Source: Halomonas eurihalina
GTDB taxonomy: Bacteria > Pseudomonadota > Gammaproteobacteria > Pseudomonadales > Halomonadaceae
Reading direction: 5' to 3'
Length of the DNA: 64,000 nucleotides
NCBI RefSeq assembly: GCF_008274785.1
Contig: NZ_VTPU01000001.1
Coordinates: forward strand, 496,001-560,000
In this document: positions 23,828 through 33,527 of the stretch, one piece after another
Position numbering within the stretch: the stretch's first letter is position 1
How the letters are laid out: each line of letters starts with the position of its first letter
Notes under the pieces: generated by a model
What the model saw: the letters and a program-made list of their open reading frames with translations, nothing else
Told to the model about the DNA's origin: nothing
The model's database searches: none
Program-made: the position numbers and the translations under genes

Positions 23828-25912
23828 ATGTTCCGACCCACTCCCCTGGCGCTTGCCATCGCCCTGGCAACCTCCGGTACCGCCTTGACTACCCAGGCCC
23901 AGCAGACCGAACAGCTCGGTACCGTGACCGTCACCGGCACCGCAGCGACCAAGACCGAGACGCCCTTCAACGAGACGCCCCAGGCCACCTCTCGGGTCGA
24001 GCGCGATGACTGGGAAGAAAAAGGCGCCGAGACGGTGCAGCGCGCCCTGAACTATACGGCCGGGGTCTACGCCAACCAGGTCGGCGCCTCCAACCGCTAC
24101 GACTACATCGTGATGCGCGGCTTCTCCGACGGCAGCCTGAGCAATACCTTCCTCGACGGCCTCAAGCTGATGGGCGATGCCAATTCCTACAGCTCGCTGG
24201 TCATCGATCCCTACTTCCTGGACAACATCGAGGTGGTCAAGGGACCGGCCTCGGTGCTCTACGGTCGCGCATCCCCCGGCGGCCTGGTCTCGATGACCAG
24301 CAAGCGGCCCGAGTTCGAGGACAGCGGGGAGATCCGTATCGGCGTGGGCAACAACGATCAGCGCAGTGCCGCCTTCGACCTCACCGGGCCGCTGGACGAC
24401 GAGCGTCGCGTCGCCTTCCGCCTGACCGGCAAGGCCAGTGCCGCCGACACCCAGTTCGGCCCGATCGAGGAGGAGCGCTATGCCTTCGCGCCTCAACTGA
24501 CCTGGGACATCACCGATGCCACTAGCCTGACCCTGCACGCCTACCTGCAGAAGGACCCCGAAGGCGGCTATCACTCCGGCGTGCCCTATGAAGGCGCGGT
24601 AGAAAGCCGCAACGGCCGGAAGATCGACAACAACTTCTTCGACGGCGAGGACGACTACGACAAGTTCGAGCGCACCCAACGCATGGTCGGCTACGACCTG
24701 GAACACCGCTTCAACGATGACTGGACAGCACGCCAGAAACTGCTCTACCTGAACACCGATGTTCATATGGATCAGGTCTATGGCTTCGGCTGGGCCAACG
24801 ACACCGAACTCAACCGCTACTACGCCGGTGCCGAAGAGTCCATGGACGCCTGGACCCTGGACAACCAGTTGCAGGCCGAGCTGAAGACCGGCGCCGTCGA
24901 CCACACCCTGCTGTTCGGCGCCGACTATCAGCGGCGCGAGAACGACGTGGTCTGGACCTCAGGCTCCTTCCCGACCATTGACGCCTTCAACCCCGAATAC
25001 GGTGCCGACCCCATCGGTGATATAGCAACCACCAACGACGAGCGTCACGAACTGACCCAGACCGGGGTCTATATTCAGGACCAGATGGCCGTCGGCAACT
25101 GGCGCTTGTCCCTCGGTGGTCGCTACGACTGGGTCGACATCGAAAACACCGACAAGGGCACCGGCGACACCAGCAACCTGGACGACACCCAGTTCAGCGG
25201 CCGCGCCGGTCTGCTCTATGCGTTCGACAATGGCGTATCGCCCTATATCAGCTACTCGACCGCCTTCACGCCGACCAGCTTCATCGACGAAAACGGCGAC
25301 CTGCTCAAGCCCATGGAAGGCCAGCAGCTCGAGACCGGGGTAAAGTACCAGCCCAACGGCACCCAGGACCGCTACAGCCTGGCACTGTTCCATATCGATC
25401 AGGAGAACGTGGCCACCAAGGAGCAGCCCTCCGATCCTTATGAGGCCATCGGCGAGATCGAGTCTCAGGGCGTCGAGCTCGAGGCCCACACCCAACTGAC
25501 CGACAACCTGCGCCTGCAGGCCAGCTACAGCTTCACCGACATCACCTACGCCCAGAGCGACGACGGCAACGAAGGCAACCGCGCCATCTATGCGCCGCGT
25601 CACCAGGCATCGGTCTGGGGCCATTACCGTTTCGACGGCGGCACGCTCTCCGGTCTCGGCGCCGGCCTTGGCGTTCGCTACCGCGCCGATATCCAGGCCG
25701 ACCGCGCCAACACCGAGCAGGTGCCAGACTATACTCTGGTCGACGCCGCCCTGAGCTACGACTTCGCCAACGTCGGCCTGAAGGGCGTTACCGGTCGCCT
25801 CAACGTCAACAACCTGCTGGACAAGGAATACGTGGCTTCCTGCAACTCGCTGCAGTACTGCTACTTCGGCGCGGAGCGTAGTGTGAAGGCCACCGTCAGC
25901 TACGCCTTCTAA
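23828..25912 (+). CDS. TonB-dependent siderophore receptor, FhuA/FoxA-like
   Basis: 694 residues from ATG 23,828 (AGGAT upstream), with signal peptide MFRPTPLALAIALATSGTAL. After the TonB box region (LGTVTVTGTAA) the plug shows RALNYTAGVYANQVGASNRYD, IVMRGFSDGSLSNTFLDGLK and DNIEVVKGPASVLYGRASPGG. The barrel ends RSVKATVSYAF, with NVNNLLDKEYVASCNSLQYC before it; the cysteine pair there is typical of FhuA/FoxA-like receptors. Its position next to the biosynthetic operon and PchR-like regulator makes it the best candidate for the cognate ferric-siderophore receptor. Confidence 0.88.
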   Translation: MFRPTPLALAIALATSGTALTTQAQQTEQLGTVTVTGTAATKTETPFNETPQATSRVERDDWEEKGAETVQRALNYTAGVYANQVGASNRYDYIVMRGFSDGSLSNTFLDGLKLMGDANSYSSLVIDPYFLDNIEVVKGPASVLYGRASPGGLVSMTSKRPEFEDSGEIRIGVGNNDQRSAAFDLTGPLDDERRVAFRLTGKASAADTQFGPIEEERYAFAPQLTWDITDATSLTLHAYLQKDPEGGYHSGVPYEGAVESRNGRKIDNNFFDGEDDYDKFERTQRMVGYDLEHRFNDDWTARQKLLYLNTDVHMDQVYGFGWANDTELNRYYAGAEESMDAWTLDNQLQAELKTGAVDHTLLFGADYQRRENDVVWTSGSFPTIDAFNPEYGADPIGDIATTNDERHELTQTGVYIQDQMAVGNWRLSLGGRYDWVDIENTDKGTGDTSNLDDTQFSGRAGLLYAFDNGVSPYISYSTAFTPTSFIDENGDLLKPMEGQQLETGVKYQPNGTQDRYSLALFHIDQENVATKEQPSDPYEAIGEIESQGVELEAHTQLTDNLRLQASYSFTDITYAQSDDGNEGNRAIYAPRHQASVWGHYRFDGGTLSGLGAGLGVRYRADIQADRANTEQVPDYTLVDAALSYDFANVGLKGVTGRLNVNNLLDKEYVASCNSLQYCYFGAERSVKATVSYAF

Positions 25913-25915
25913 ATG

Positions 25916-25939
25916 AAACACTGATTTATTGCTGCGCTC
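25916..25939. repeat. Half copy of the 45,741 repeat, directly after the receptor gene
   Basis: The 24 bases here match the inverse of 45,762-45,785 at 23 positions; the shared core is GATTTATTGCTGCGCTC. It begins three bases after the receptor stop codon. Confidence 0.65.
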
Positions 25940-26092
25940 CCTGAGCGTTGAGTCGTCGTCCGACAACTGGACTCATCCAACACCTTGACCTGATACCCCG
26001 GTGTGGCCTCCTCCCACCGGGGTTGATCTCTTCCCGGCCCTGGCAATACTGGGAAATGGACTCTCTCCATTTCCAGCCAACCGGTGAACGCC

Positions 26093-26929
26093 ATGATCGA
26101 CACGATATTGATGCATGAACCGGCGATCCGGCTCGGCGTCTTCACCGGCGTCTTGGCGGCGATGGCGCTCTGGGAAATCGCCGCACCGCGTCGGCCCCAG
26201 CGCTACTCACGCCGACAGCGCTGGCCGCACAACCTGATGATCGTGGCACTCGACACCCTGGCGGTGCGCCTGGTCTTCCCGCTGGCCGCGGTCGGGGCCG
26301 CCCTTCTCGCGGCCGAGCATGGCTGGGGCCTGTTCAACACGCTAGCCTCGCCGGGCTGGCTGGCGATTCTGGTGTCATTCGTGGCACTGGACATGGCCAT
26401 CTACTTTCAGCATCGGCTGTTCCATGCCGTGCCCTGGTTCTGGCGACTGCATCGCATGCATCATGCCGATCTCGAATTCGACGTGACCACCGGACTCCGC
26501 TTTCATCCCCTGGAGATCCTGATCTCGATGGTCATCAAGCTTGCCGCGGTCATGGCGCTGGGCGCACCGATGCTCGCGGTGCTGATCTTCGAGGTCGTGC
26601 TCAATGCCACCTCGATGTTCAACCATGGCAATGTGCACTTGCCTGCCTGGCTCGACCGGCACCTGCGGCGGTTCGTGGTCACACCGGAGATGCATCGTGT
26701 GCATCACTCGATCATCCCCCGGGAGACCGACAGCAACTTCGGTTTCAACCTGCCCTGGTGGGACCACCTGTTCGGCACCTACCGCGCCCAGCCCGCTGCC
26801 GGCCACCTCGACATGACGATCGGCCTCGAGGCGTTCCGCGATGCCCGCGCCCTCCGGCTGGATCGCCTGTTGATCCAGCCGTTTCTCGACCCGTCTCGTC
26901 ACGAGAGCGACAAGACGCCGCGTGCCTGA
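26093..26929 (+). CDS. Sterol desaturase/fatty-acid hydroxylase family membrane protein
   Basis: 278 residues, with four or more hydrophobic helices and the diiron histidine clusters of the family: HRLFH, HRMHH and HRVHH, plus the intervening NHGNVHL. The family inserts oxygen into or desaturates lipids at the inner membrane using two irons. Start taken at ATG 26,093; an in-frame GTG at 26,084 is possible. No operon partner: it is convergent with the leftward ABC exporter and stands alone. Substrate unknown. Confidence 0.8.
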   Translation: MIDTILMHEPAIRLGVFTGVLAAMALWEIAAPRRPQRYSRRQRWPHNLMIVALDTLAVRLVFPLAAVGAALLAAEHGWGLFNTLASPGWLAILVSFVALDMAIYFQHRLFHAVPWFWRLHRMHHADLEFDVTTGLRFHPLEILISMVIKLAAVMALGAPMLAVLIFEVVLNATSMFNHGNVHLPAWLDRHLRRFVVTPEMHRVHHSIIPRETDSNFGFNLPWWDHLFGTYRAQPAAGHLDMTIGLEAFRDARALRLDRLLIQPFLDPSRHESDKTPRA

Positions 26930-26974
26930 CCATCACGTCGTCTGGCCGCGCCGCGTCACGTGCTCGATCCCGCT

Positions 26975-28768
26975 TCAGTCCGACAGCACTGCCCCGGCCT
27001 CGCCGGTCTGCACGCGCCACTGGGCCGCATATCGCCCTTGCCGCGACAGCAGCTCATCGTGGCGACCGCGTTCGACGACGCGCCCCGCCTCGACGACCGC
27101 GATCTCGTCGGCATGCACGATGGTCGAGAGCCGATGAGCGATCATGATCACCGTGCGCCCGTGGCCGATCCGCGCCAGCGAGCGCTGGATCGCCGCCTCG
27201 GTCTCGTTGTCCACGGCGCTGGTCGCCTCGTCCAGCACCAGGATCGGCGGATCCTTGAGCAACGCCCGGGCCAGCGACAGCCGTTGGCGCTGCCCGCCGG
27301 AAAGCCGTACGCCACGCTCGCCGACCGGTGTGTCGAGCCCTTGCGGCAGCGTCTGGATGAAGCCCCAGGCCTCGGCGGTGCGAGCCGCCTCGATCACCTC
27401 GTCCTCGTCGGCCTCGGGGCGACCATAGGCGATGTTGTCGCGCACCGAGCCCTCGAAGAGATAGACATCCTGACTGACCAGGCCGATGGCCTCGCGCAAC
27501 GAGGTCAGGGTGAGCGTCTCGACCGGCTGGTCGTCGATCAGCACCTGGCCCTCGGCCGGATCCTGGAAGCGCAGCAGCAGCTTGATCAGCGTCGACTTGC
27601 CCGACCCCGTGGCACCCACCAGGGCCAGGGTGTGGCCGGACGGCACCTCGAGATCGACATCCTCGACCCCGGCGCCGGATTCGGCGTAACGAAACCCCAC
27701 GCCCTCGAAGCGCACCGCGCCACGCACCGGACGCGCCAGATCGGAACCACCGGCGTCATGCACCTGGATCGGCGTGGCCAGCAGATCGAGGATGCGCCGG
27801 GTGCTGGCCATGGCCCGTTCGAACAGATCGATCACCTGGGCCAGCCCGGTCAGCGGCCACAGTAGTCGCTGGGTCAGGAACACCAGCACGCCATAGGCGC
27901 CGACATTGAGGTCACCGCGCAGGGCCATCATGCCGCCCACCGTGAAGGTCGCCAGAAAGCCGGTGAGGATCGCCATGCGAATCACCGGAATGAACGCCGA
28001 GCTGATGCGGATCGCCCGGCGGTTGGCCTCCACATAGGCCTCGCTGGTCTGACGCAGGCGCTCGGCCTCGCGCGCCTCGGCGGTGAAGCTCTTGATCGTC
28101 GCGATGCCCGCCAAGTTGTTGGACAACCGGCTGGCCAGCTCCCCAACACGCTCGCGCACCTCCGCGTACAGCGGCCCGGCCTTGCGCTGGAAGAAGAAGG
28201 CCCCCCATACGATCAGCGGAATCGGCGTGAAGGCCAGCAGCGCGATCAGCGGCGAAAGCACGAAGAACACCGCCCCTACCGCCACCACGGAGACCCCGAC
28301 CTGGATCATGGAATTGGCGCCACCATCGAGGAAGCGCTCGAGCTGGTTGACGTCATCGTTCATGATCGCCACCAGGCGACCCGAGCTCTGCGCCTCGAAG
28401 AAGCTCATGTCGAGGCGTTGCGCGTGTTCGTAGGCATCCTGACGCAGCTCGGCCTGCAAACGCTGAGCCAAATTGCGCCACAGAATCTGGTAGAGGTACT
28501 CGAACAGCGACTCGCCGGCCCAGATGAAGAAGGTCAGTACCCCGAGCACCAGGATCTGCTCGCGGGCCGTGCTGAACCCCAGCCCGGCGACAAAGCTGTC
28601 CTCCTGGTTTACCACCACATCGATGGCCACCCCGATGAGAATCTCCGGGGCGATATCGAACAACTTGTTGATGATCGAACAGACCGTGGCGGCAATGATG
28701 TGCCGTCGATGCCCTCGGGCGTAACGCAACAGGCGTCCCAGAGCCTGAAAACTGCTCCTGCTCGACAT
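26975..28768 (-). CDS. ABC exporter, membrane-ATPase fusion (MsbA/multidrug type)
   Basis: 597 residues from ATG 28,768 with AAGGAG upstream. Residues about 1-330 form a six-helix ABC exporter domain (RLDMSFFEAQSSGRLVAIMN is the conserved coupling segment). The ATPase domain has Walker A GATGSGKST, signature LSGGQRQRLSLARAL, Walker B ILVLDEATSAVD and the H-loop MIAHRLSTI. A half-transporter that works as a dimer. Next to Fur-regulated genes on both sides, it might export a siderophore or lipid, but no motif decides the substrate. Confidence 0.8.
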   Translation of the reverse strand: MSSRSSFQALGRLLRYARGHRRHIIAATVCSIINKLFDIAPEILIGVAIDVVVNQEDSFVAGLGFSTAREQILVLGVLTFFIWAGESLFEYLYQILWRNLAQRLQAELRQDAYEHAQRLDMSFFEAQSSGRLVAIMNDDVNQLERFLDGGANSMIQVGVSVVAVGAVFFVLSPLIALLAFTPIPLIVWGAFFFQRKAGPLYAEVRERVGELASRLSNNLAGIATIKSFTAEAREAERLRQTSEAYVEANRRAIRISSAFIPVIRMAILTGFLATFTVGGMMALRGDLNVGAYGVLVFLTQRLLWPLTGLAQVIDLFERAMASTRRILDLLATPIQVHDAGGSDLARPVRGAVRFEGVGFRYAESGAGVEDVDLEVPSGHTLALVGATGSGKSTLIKLLLRFQDPAEGQVLIDDQPVETLTLTSLREAIGLVSQDVYLFEGSVRDNIAYGRPEADEDEVIEAARTAEAWGFIQTLPQGLDTPVGERGVRLSGGQRQRLSLARALLKDPPILVLDEATSAVDNETEAAIQRSLARIGHGRTVIMIAHRLSTIVHADEIAVVEAGRVVERGRHDELLSRQGRYAAQWRVQTGEAGAVLSD

Positions 28769-28834
28769 GCGTGACACTCCTTGATCGCATGGAGACACCG
28801 GCGAGACGCCTCGACAATGCCGGCAAACGAAAAA

Positions 28835-28866
28835 CGCCAGGGCCGGCGTGTCAGCCGACCCTGGCG
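28835..28866 (-). terminator. Rho-independent terminator of sodA
   Basis: A 13-bp stem CGCCAGGGTCGGC / GCCGGCCCTGGCG (one mismatch) on the minus strand, followed by TTTTTCGTTT, 46 bases past the sodA stop. Confidence 0.85.
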
Positions 28867-28911
28867 AATCTACTATCGCCGCGCCCGGTCCGGGCGCGAT
28901 CAGGCGTTGCC

Positions 28912-29523
28912 TCAGGCAGTGGCAGCCTGGTAGCGACGCTCGACTTCGTCCCAGTCGACCACGTTGAAGAAGGCCGCGATGTAATCGGGACGCTTGTTCT
29001 GATACTTCAGATAGTAAGCGTGCTCCCACACATCCAGGCCCAGCACCGGGGTGTTGCCGTTCATCAGCGGGCTGTCCTGGTTCAGGGTGTTCTCGACCAC
29101 CAGCTTGCCTTGCGGGTCAACACTCAGCCAGGCCCAGCCACTGCCGAAGCGAGTCAGGGCTGCCTTGGTGAAGGCCTCCTTGAAGGCGTCGAAGCCGCCC
29201 AGTTCGCTGTCGATGGCCTCGGCCACCTTGCCCTTGGGCTGACCGCCGCCCTGCGGCGACATCATCTGCCAGAACATGGAGTGGTTGGAGTGGCCGCCGC
29301 CGTTGTTGATCACGGCCTGACGCTTGTCGCTGGGCACGCGATCGAGATTGGCAACCAGCTCGTCCACCGGCACTTCCTCGAGGCCAGTGCCCTCGAGCGC
29401 GGCATTCAGATTATTGACATAAGTCTGATGGTGCCGTGTGTGGTGGATCTCCATGGTCAAAGCATCGATATGGGGTTCCAGGGCATCGTACTGGTACGCA
29501 ATCTCGGGCAGTGAATGCGGCAT
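28912..29523 (-). CDS. sodA: Superoxide dismutase, Mn-type
   Basis: 203 residues from ATG 29,523 (AGGAGGATG upstream). Metal ligands are visible: His27 in [13 protein letters not shown], His in [10 protein letters not shown], and Asp and His in [12 protein letters not shown]. The segment [21 protein letters not shown], with Gln in NQDSPLM, marks the manganese type instead of the iron type. It removes superoxide in the cytoplasm. Read leftward from a shared intergenic region with two Fur boxes, it is expected to rise under iron starvation together with the fhu importer. Confidence 0.9.
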   Translation of the reverse strand: MPHSLPEIAYQYDALEPHIDALTMEIHHTRHHQTYVNNLNAALEGTGLEEVPVDELVANLDRVPSDKRQAVINNGGGHSNHSMFWQMMSPQGGGQPKGKVAEAIDSELGGFDAFKEAFTKAALTRFGSGWAWLSVDPQGKLVVENTLNQDSPLMNGNTPVLGLDVWEHAYYLKYQNKRPDYIAAFFNVVDWDEVERRYQAATA

Positions 29524-29614
29524 GATAAAGCATCCTCCTCGTTGATAAATGGTCGCGGGACCGCGACTCGTCGCATACAAGAGTATGGCAAATCAGGACT
29601 CTAGACACTAACGC

Positions 29615-29633
29615 AAAATGATTATCAATTTTC
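29615..29633. promoter_or_regulatory. Fur box in the sodA-fhuC divergent region (sodA side)
   Basis: AAAATGATTATCAATTTTC; the reverse strand reads TTGATAATCATTTT, a good Fur match, 92 bases before the sodA start codon. Confidence 0.65.
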
Positions 29634-29668
29634 CATAGAATTTCTTCATCGACCTCATCGAGCGAATA

Positions 29669-29687
29669 TTGATAACCATTCTTATCT
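29669..29687 (+). promoter_or_regulatory. Fur box in the sodA-fhuC divergent region (fhuC side)
   Basis: TTGATAACCATTCTTATCT carries the dyad GATAA..TTATC, 70 bases before the FhuC start. Confidence 0.7.
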
Positions 29688-29756
29688 GCTTTAGGCTAGC
29701 CGGGCGCGAGGCCATCGATGACGCCCTCACGCTCCCCAAGAGATGTGGAGTCCATC

Positions 29757-30524
29757 ATGTTCGAAGTCAAGGCCGCGACCTTCGAGGTCAACGGCAGCCG
29801 GCTGTTGCATCCCACCGACCTCAGCTTCGACGAGGGGCGGGTCTACGGCCTGATCGGCCATAACGGCTCCGGCAAGTCGACTCTGCTCAAGCTGCTGGCC
29901 CAACAGCAACCCGCCAGTCGCGGCGAGGTGCGCTTCGACGATCGACCCCTGGCCCGCTGGGGCCACCGCGAGTTCGCCCGCCAGGTCGCCTACCTGCCCC
30001 AGCACCTGCCCAGTGCGGAGAACCTGACCGGTCGCGAGCTGATCGGCTTCGGCCGCTACCCCTGGCACGGCTTGCTCGGGCGGCATACCCGCGAGGACAG
30101 CGACCAGGTCGAGCGTGCCATCGAACTCACCCACACCCAGGCATTCGCCGACCGCCTCGTCGATACGCTTTCCGGCGGCGAGCGCCAGCGCGTCTGGCTG
30201 GCCATGCTGCTGGCCCAGGGCAGCCGCTTCCTGCTGCTCGACGAGCCCCTGGCGGCACTGGATATCGCCCATCAGGTCGAGGTTCTGGCGCTGGTGCGCC
30301 AGTTGTGTCGCGAACTCGGTCTGGGCGTGGTCATCGTGCTGCACGACGTCAACATGGCGGCGCGCTACTGCGATCACCTGGTGGCCCTGCACAGCGGTCG
30401 AATCCTTGCCCAGGGCAGCCCCAGGGAGATGATGGACGATGCTACCCTTGAGGCCATCTACGGCATTCCCATGCGTGTCATGTCCCATCCCGGTGGAGAA
30501 CATCCCATCGCCGTCGTTCATTGA
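29757..30524 (+). CDS. fhuC: Ferric-hydroxamate ABC importer ATPase, FhuC-like
   Basis: 255 residues from ATG 29,757 (GTGGAG upstream). Walker A GHNGSGKST (34-42), signature LSGGERQR, Walker B RFLLLDEPLAALD, H-loop VVIVLHDVNMAARYC. It powers import of ferric hydroxamates through FhuB from FhuD. First gene of a tight fhuCDB operon, the same order as E. coli, with overlapping or nearly overlapping ends. Confidence 0.88.
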   Translation: MFEVKAATFEVNGSRLLHPTDLSFDEGRVYGLIGHNGSGKSTLLKLLAQQQPASRGEVRFDDRPLARWGHREFARQVAYLPQHLPSAENLTGRELIGFGRYPWHGLLGRHTREDSDQVERAIELTHTQAFADRLVDTLSGGERQRVWLAMLLAQGSRFLLLDEPLAALDIAHQVEVLALVRQLCRELGLGVVIVLHDVNMAARYCDHLVALHSGRILAQGSPREMMDDATLEAIYGIPMRVMSHPGGEHPIAVVH

Positions 30525-30541
30525 CCTCAAGCCATGACGTC

Positions 30542-31453
30542 ATGCTCCTGAGTTTCGGTCCCGCCCCCCGTTCCACCACGTACCGTCGCGCCACTCTGCG
30601 CGGGCTGGCCGTCTCGCTGCTACTCGGCTGTCTCATCATCGCGCCGACTGCCCTCGCCGCCTCGCCCCGCATCGCGACCCTCGACTGGACCCTGGCCGAG
30701 ACCCTTCAGGCACTGGGCACGCCGCCCGAAGCGGTCGCCCAGGTCGATGCCTATCATGCCTGGGTCGGCGAGCCCCACCTGCCCGGAAGCGTGACCGATC
30801 TCGGCTTGCGCACCCAACCCAATCTCGAGCTGCTGTCGGACCTCGCCCCTGACCAGATCCTGATCTCGCCGATGTTCGCCAATCTGACACCACGCCTGTC
30901 GCGCATCGCGCCGGTGCAGAACTTCACGCTCTACACGCCCGGACGCGACACCTGGCAGGAAATGCGCGAACTGACGCATGGCGTCGCGGAACTCGTGGGC
31001 CGTCCCGAGGCCGCCAACCGGCTGATCAAGAGCACCGAGGCACGTATCGACGAGCTGCGTCGACAACTGCCCGATGACACTCCGCCGCTGCTGGTCGTCC
31101 AGTTCATGGACGCGCGCCACGTTCGCGTCTTCGGTGACAACGGTCTGTATCAGGCGGTGCTGGAACGCCTCGGCCTCGACAATGCCTGGCCCGGCAAGAC
31201 GAACGCCTGGGGCTTCTCGCTGGCCGGCATCGAGTCGCTGGCGAATCTCGACGCCCGTCTGGTGGTGGTCGAGCCCTATCCCGCCGGCGTCCGCGAGACG
31301 CTCGAGAAAAGCGGGCTCTGGCAGGGGCTGATTCACGACAGCCGAGGCGAGCCCCTAGTACTACCGCCGGTCTGGAGCTTCGGCGCCCTGCCCTCGGCAC
31401 AGCGCTTCGCCGAGCAACTCACCGCCGCGCTGGAGTCGCCTCATGCTCGCTAG
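30542..31453 (+). CDS. fhuD: Periplasmic ferric-hydroxamate-binding protein, FhuD-like
   Basis: 303 residues from ATG 30,542; a TTG at 30,521 overlapping the fhuC stop (TTGA) could be used instead. The N-terminus has an export signal ([21 protein letters not shown]). The mature protein has the FhuD pattern: [42 protein letters not shown] and [20 protein letters not shown]. It hands ferric hydroxamates to FhuB. Its end overlaps the fhuB start by 11 bases. Confidence 0.88.
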   Translation: MLLSFGPAPRSTTYRRATLRGLAVSLLLGCLIIAPTALAASPRIATLDWTLAETLQALGTPPEAVAQVDAYHAWVGEPHLPGSVTDLGLRTQPNLELLSDLAPDQILISPMFANLTPRLSRIAPVQNFTLYTPGRDTWQEMRELTHGVAELVGRPEAANRLIKSTEARIDELRRQLPDDTPPLLVVQFMDARHVRVFGDNGLYQAVLERLGLDNAWPGKTNAWGFSLAGIESLANLDARLVVVEPYPAGVRETLEKSGLWQGLIHDSRGEPLVLPPVWSFGALPSAQRFAEQLTAALESPHAR

Positions 31454-33428
31454 GCCAGCCTTCCGCCTGACCCCGGGCGTCGCTTGCATCCTGCTCTGCC
31501 TGGCCCTCGTGGCGCTGGCCTCGACGAGCCTGAACGATGGCGCAGGGTTCACCGCCGGTCTGCAGGCCCTGTTCGGCAGCGCCAATCCCACGATGGACAC
31601 CCTGGTGCTGCATTTCAGCTGGTGGCCGCGGCTGGTCATGTCGCTGCTGGCCGGCGGCGGCCTGGCGCTGGCCGGCGTGCTGATGCAGCAGGTATTGCGC
31701 AATCCACTGGCGGCGCCCACCACCCTGGGGGTGGCCAGCGGTGCCAACCTGGCCCTGATGGTCGCCACCCTGTTGGCTCCCGGACTGCTGGGCTGGGGAC
31801 GCGAATGGGTCGCGCTGCTCGGCGGCGGGTTGGCCATGGCGCTGGTGTTCTCGCTGGCCTGGCGACGCGGGTTGGCCCCGGTGGTCGTGGTGCTCGGCGG
31901 TCTGGTGGTCAACCTCTACCTGGGGGCGCTGGGCATCGTGCTGCTGCTCTTCCACCAGGAGGAACTCAAGGGACTGCTAATCTGGGGGGCCGGCTCGCTA
32001 GCCCAGAACGACTGGAGCGGCGTGGCCTTCCTGGCGCCCCGCCTGGCCATCGGCGCCCTGGCAGCCTGGTTGCTGCTGCGCCCCCTGGCGGTGCTCGAAC
32101 TCGACGACGCCAGCGCCCGCAGCCTGGGCGTCTCGCTGCGCGCATTGCGACTGGCCGGCCTCGGCTTGGCGGTCTTTCTCACCGGCTGCGTGGTCAGCGT
32201 GGTCGGCGTGATCGGCTTCATCGGCCTCGCCGCACCCAATATCGTCCGCCTGGCCGGCGCCCGTCGCCTCGGCCAGCGACTGCTCTGGTCAACGCTACTG
32301 GGCGCTCTGCTACTGGCCACCACCGACCAGTTGCTCCAACGTTTCACCGGCCAGGTATCGGGCCTGATTCCGACCGGCGCCGTCACCGCCGCCCTGGGCG
32401 CGCCCCTGTTGATCTGGCTGATTCCACGTCTGAAACTGCGCGGCGACCAGCCCCCCGGTACGGCCTCCGCGCCGGCCGGCCGCCACCCCACACCCGGCCG
32501 CCTGGCGGGCGGGCTGGTTCTGGGATTGCTCGTCGTGACGCTGGTAGCGCTGTTCGCCGGCCAGACCGCCAGTGGCTGGTCCTGGCTCTCGCCCGGCAAC
32601 TGGGAGGTACTGCAGTGGCGGCTGCCCCGGGTCCTCGCCTCGGCCGGCTGCGGCGTGATGCTGGCACTGGCCGGCACCCTGATCCAGCGCGTCACCGCCA
32701 ACCCCATGGCCAGCCCCGAGGTACTGGGCATCAGCGGGGGCAGCGCCATCGCCCTGATCCTGGCCATCTTTCTGCTGCCCGCGCCCGACAACCTGACGCT
32801 GGTCGGCGTGGGCACCCTGGGGGCGTTGGCCAGTCTCGGCGTGCTGCTCCTGATCAACGGTCGCAGCGGCCTGTTGCCCGAGCGCCTGTTGTTGACCGGG
32901 GTGGCGATCACCGCCGCCTTCGACGCCGTACGCGCCATCGTGCTGGCCGGCGGCGACCCGCGCGGCCAGCAGGTCATCGCCTGGCTGTCAGGCTCCACCT
33001 ATTACGTCGACCTGACCAGCGCCCTGATCGTCGTCGCGCTAGCCTTGGTGCTCGGCCTGATGACCGGCCCACTGGCTCGCTGGCTGGATATCCTGCCGCT
33101 GGGCGCCGCCACCTCCCGGGCACTGGGCATCGGCCTGAAGCGATCTCGCCTGCTGCTGTTGCTGCTGGTCGCCCTGCTCACCGCCGCTGCCACCCTGGTG
33201 GTCGGTCCGCTTTCCTTCGTCGGCCTGCTCGCCCCGCACCTGGCCCGCCTGCTGGGTTTCTCCCGGGCGAGCATGCATCTGCTGGGCGCGGCCTTGGCCG
33301 GCGCCCTGTTGATGGTGCTGGCCGACTGGGTGGGACGCCAGTTACTGTTCCCGCAGGAGATTCCTGCCGGTATCGTCGCCTCCCTGCTGGGCGGGGCTTA
33401 TTTCATGTGGGGGCTGCGCCGGCTCTAG
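31443..33428 (+). CDS. fhuB: Ferric-hydroxamate permease, double-length FhuB
   Basis: 661 residues, twice the length of a usual siderophore permease, because it is an internal duplication like E. coli FhuB. Each half carries the BtuC/FecCD permease motifs: [19 protein letters not shown]-like with [15 protein letters not shown] in the first half, [20 protein letters not shown] with [16 protein letters not shown] in the second, and the coupling segments [18 protein letters not shown] and [19 protein letters not shown]. About 20 membrane helices. Last gene of fhuCDB. Confidence 0.9.
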   Translation: MLARPAFRLTPGVACILLCLALVALASTSLNDGAGFTAGLQALFGSANPTMDTLVLHFSWWPRLVMSLLAGGGLALAGVLMQQVLRNPLAAPTTLGVASGANLALMVATLLAPGLLGWGREWVALLGGGLAMALVFSLAWRRGLAPVVVVLGGLVVNLYLGALGIVLLLFHQEELKGLLIWGAGSLAQNDWSGVAFLAPRLAIGALAAWLLLRPLAVLELDDASARSLGVSLRALRLAGLGLAVFLTGCVVSVVGVIGFIGLAAPNIVRLAGARRLGQRLLWSTLLGALLLATTDQLLQRFTGQVSGLIPTGAVTAALGAPLLIWLIPRLKLRGDQPPGTASAPAGRHPTPGRLAGGLVLGLLVVTLVALFAGQTASGWSWLSPGNWEVLQWRLPRVLASAGCGVMLALAGTLIQRVTANPMASPEVLGISGGSAIALILAIFLLPAPDNLTLVGVGTLGALASLGVLLLINGRSGLLPERLLLTGVAITAAFDAVRAIVLAGGDPRGQQVIAWLSGSTYYVDLTSALIVVALALVLGLMTGPLARWLDILPLGAATSRALGIGLKRSRLLLLLLVALLTAAATLVVGPLSFVGLLAPHLARLLGFSRASMHLLGAALAGALLMVLADWVGRQLLFPQEIPAGIVASLLGGAYFMWGLRRL

Positions 33429-33478
33429 GCATTGTCTGAAAACTGCCTGCGCTCGTCGACTTTTCAGACAGTGCCTAG
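33425..33478. terminator. Long hairpin overlapping the fhuB stop codon
   Basis: CTAGGCATTGTCTGAAAA (33,425-33,442) and TTTTCAGACAGTGCCTAG (33,461-33,478) pair over 18 bp with one mismatch, loop 18. It begins at the fhuB stop codon. It can terminate fhuCDB transcription, and its symmetry also suits a dispersed repeat. Confidence 0.6.
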
Positions 33479-33527
33479 TTACCGGGGGCAATCTACCGGG
33501 GCAATCGAGGCGGACGGAGACCATGCA

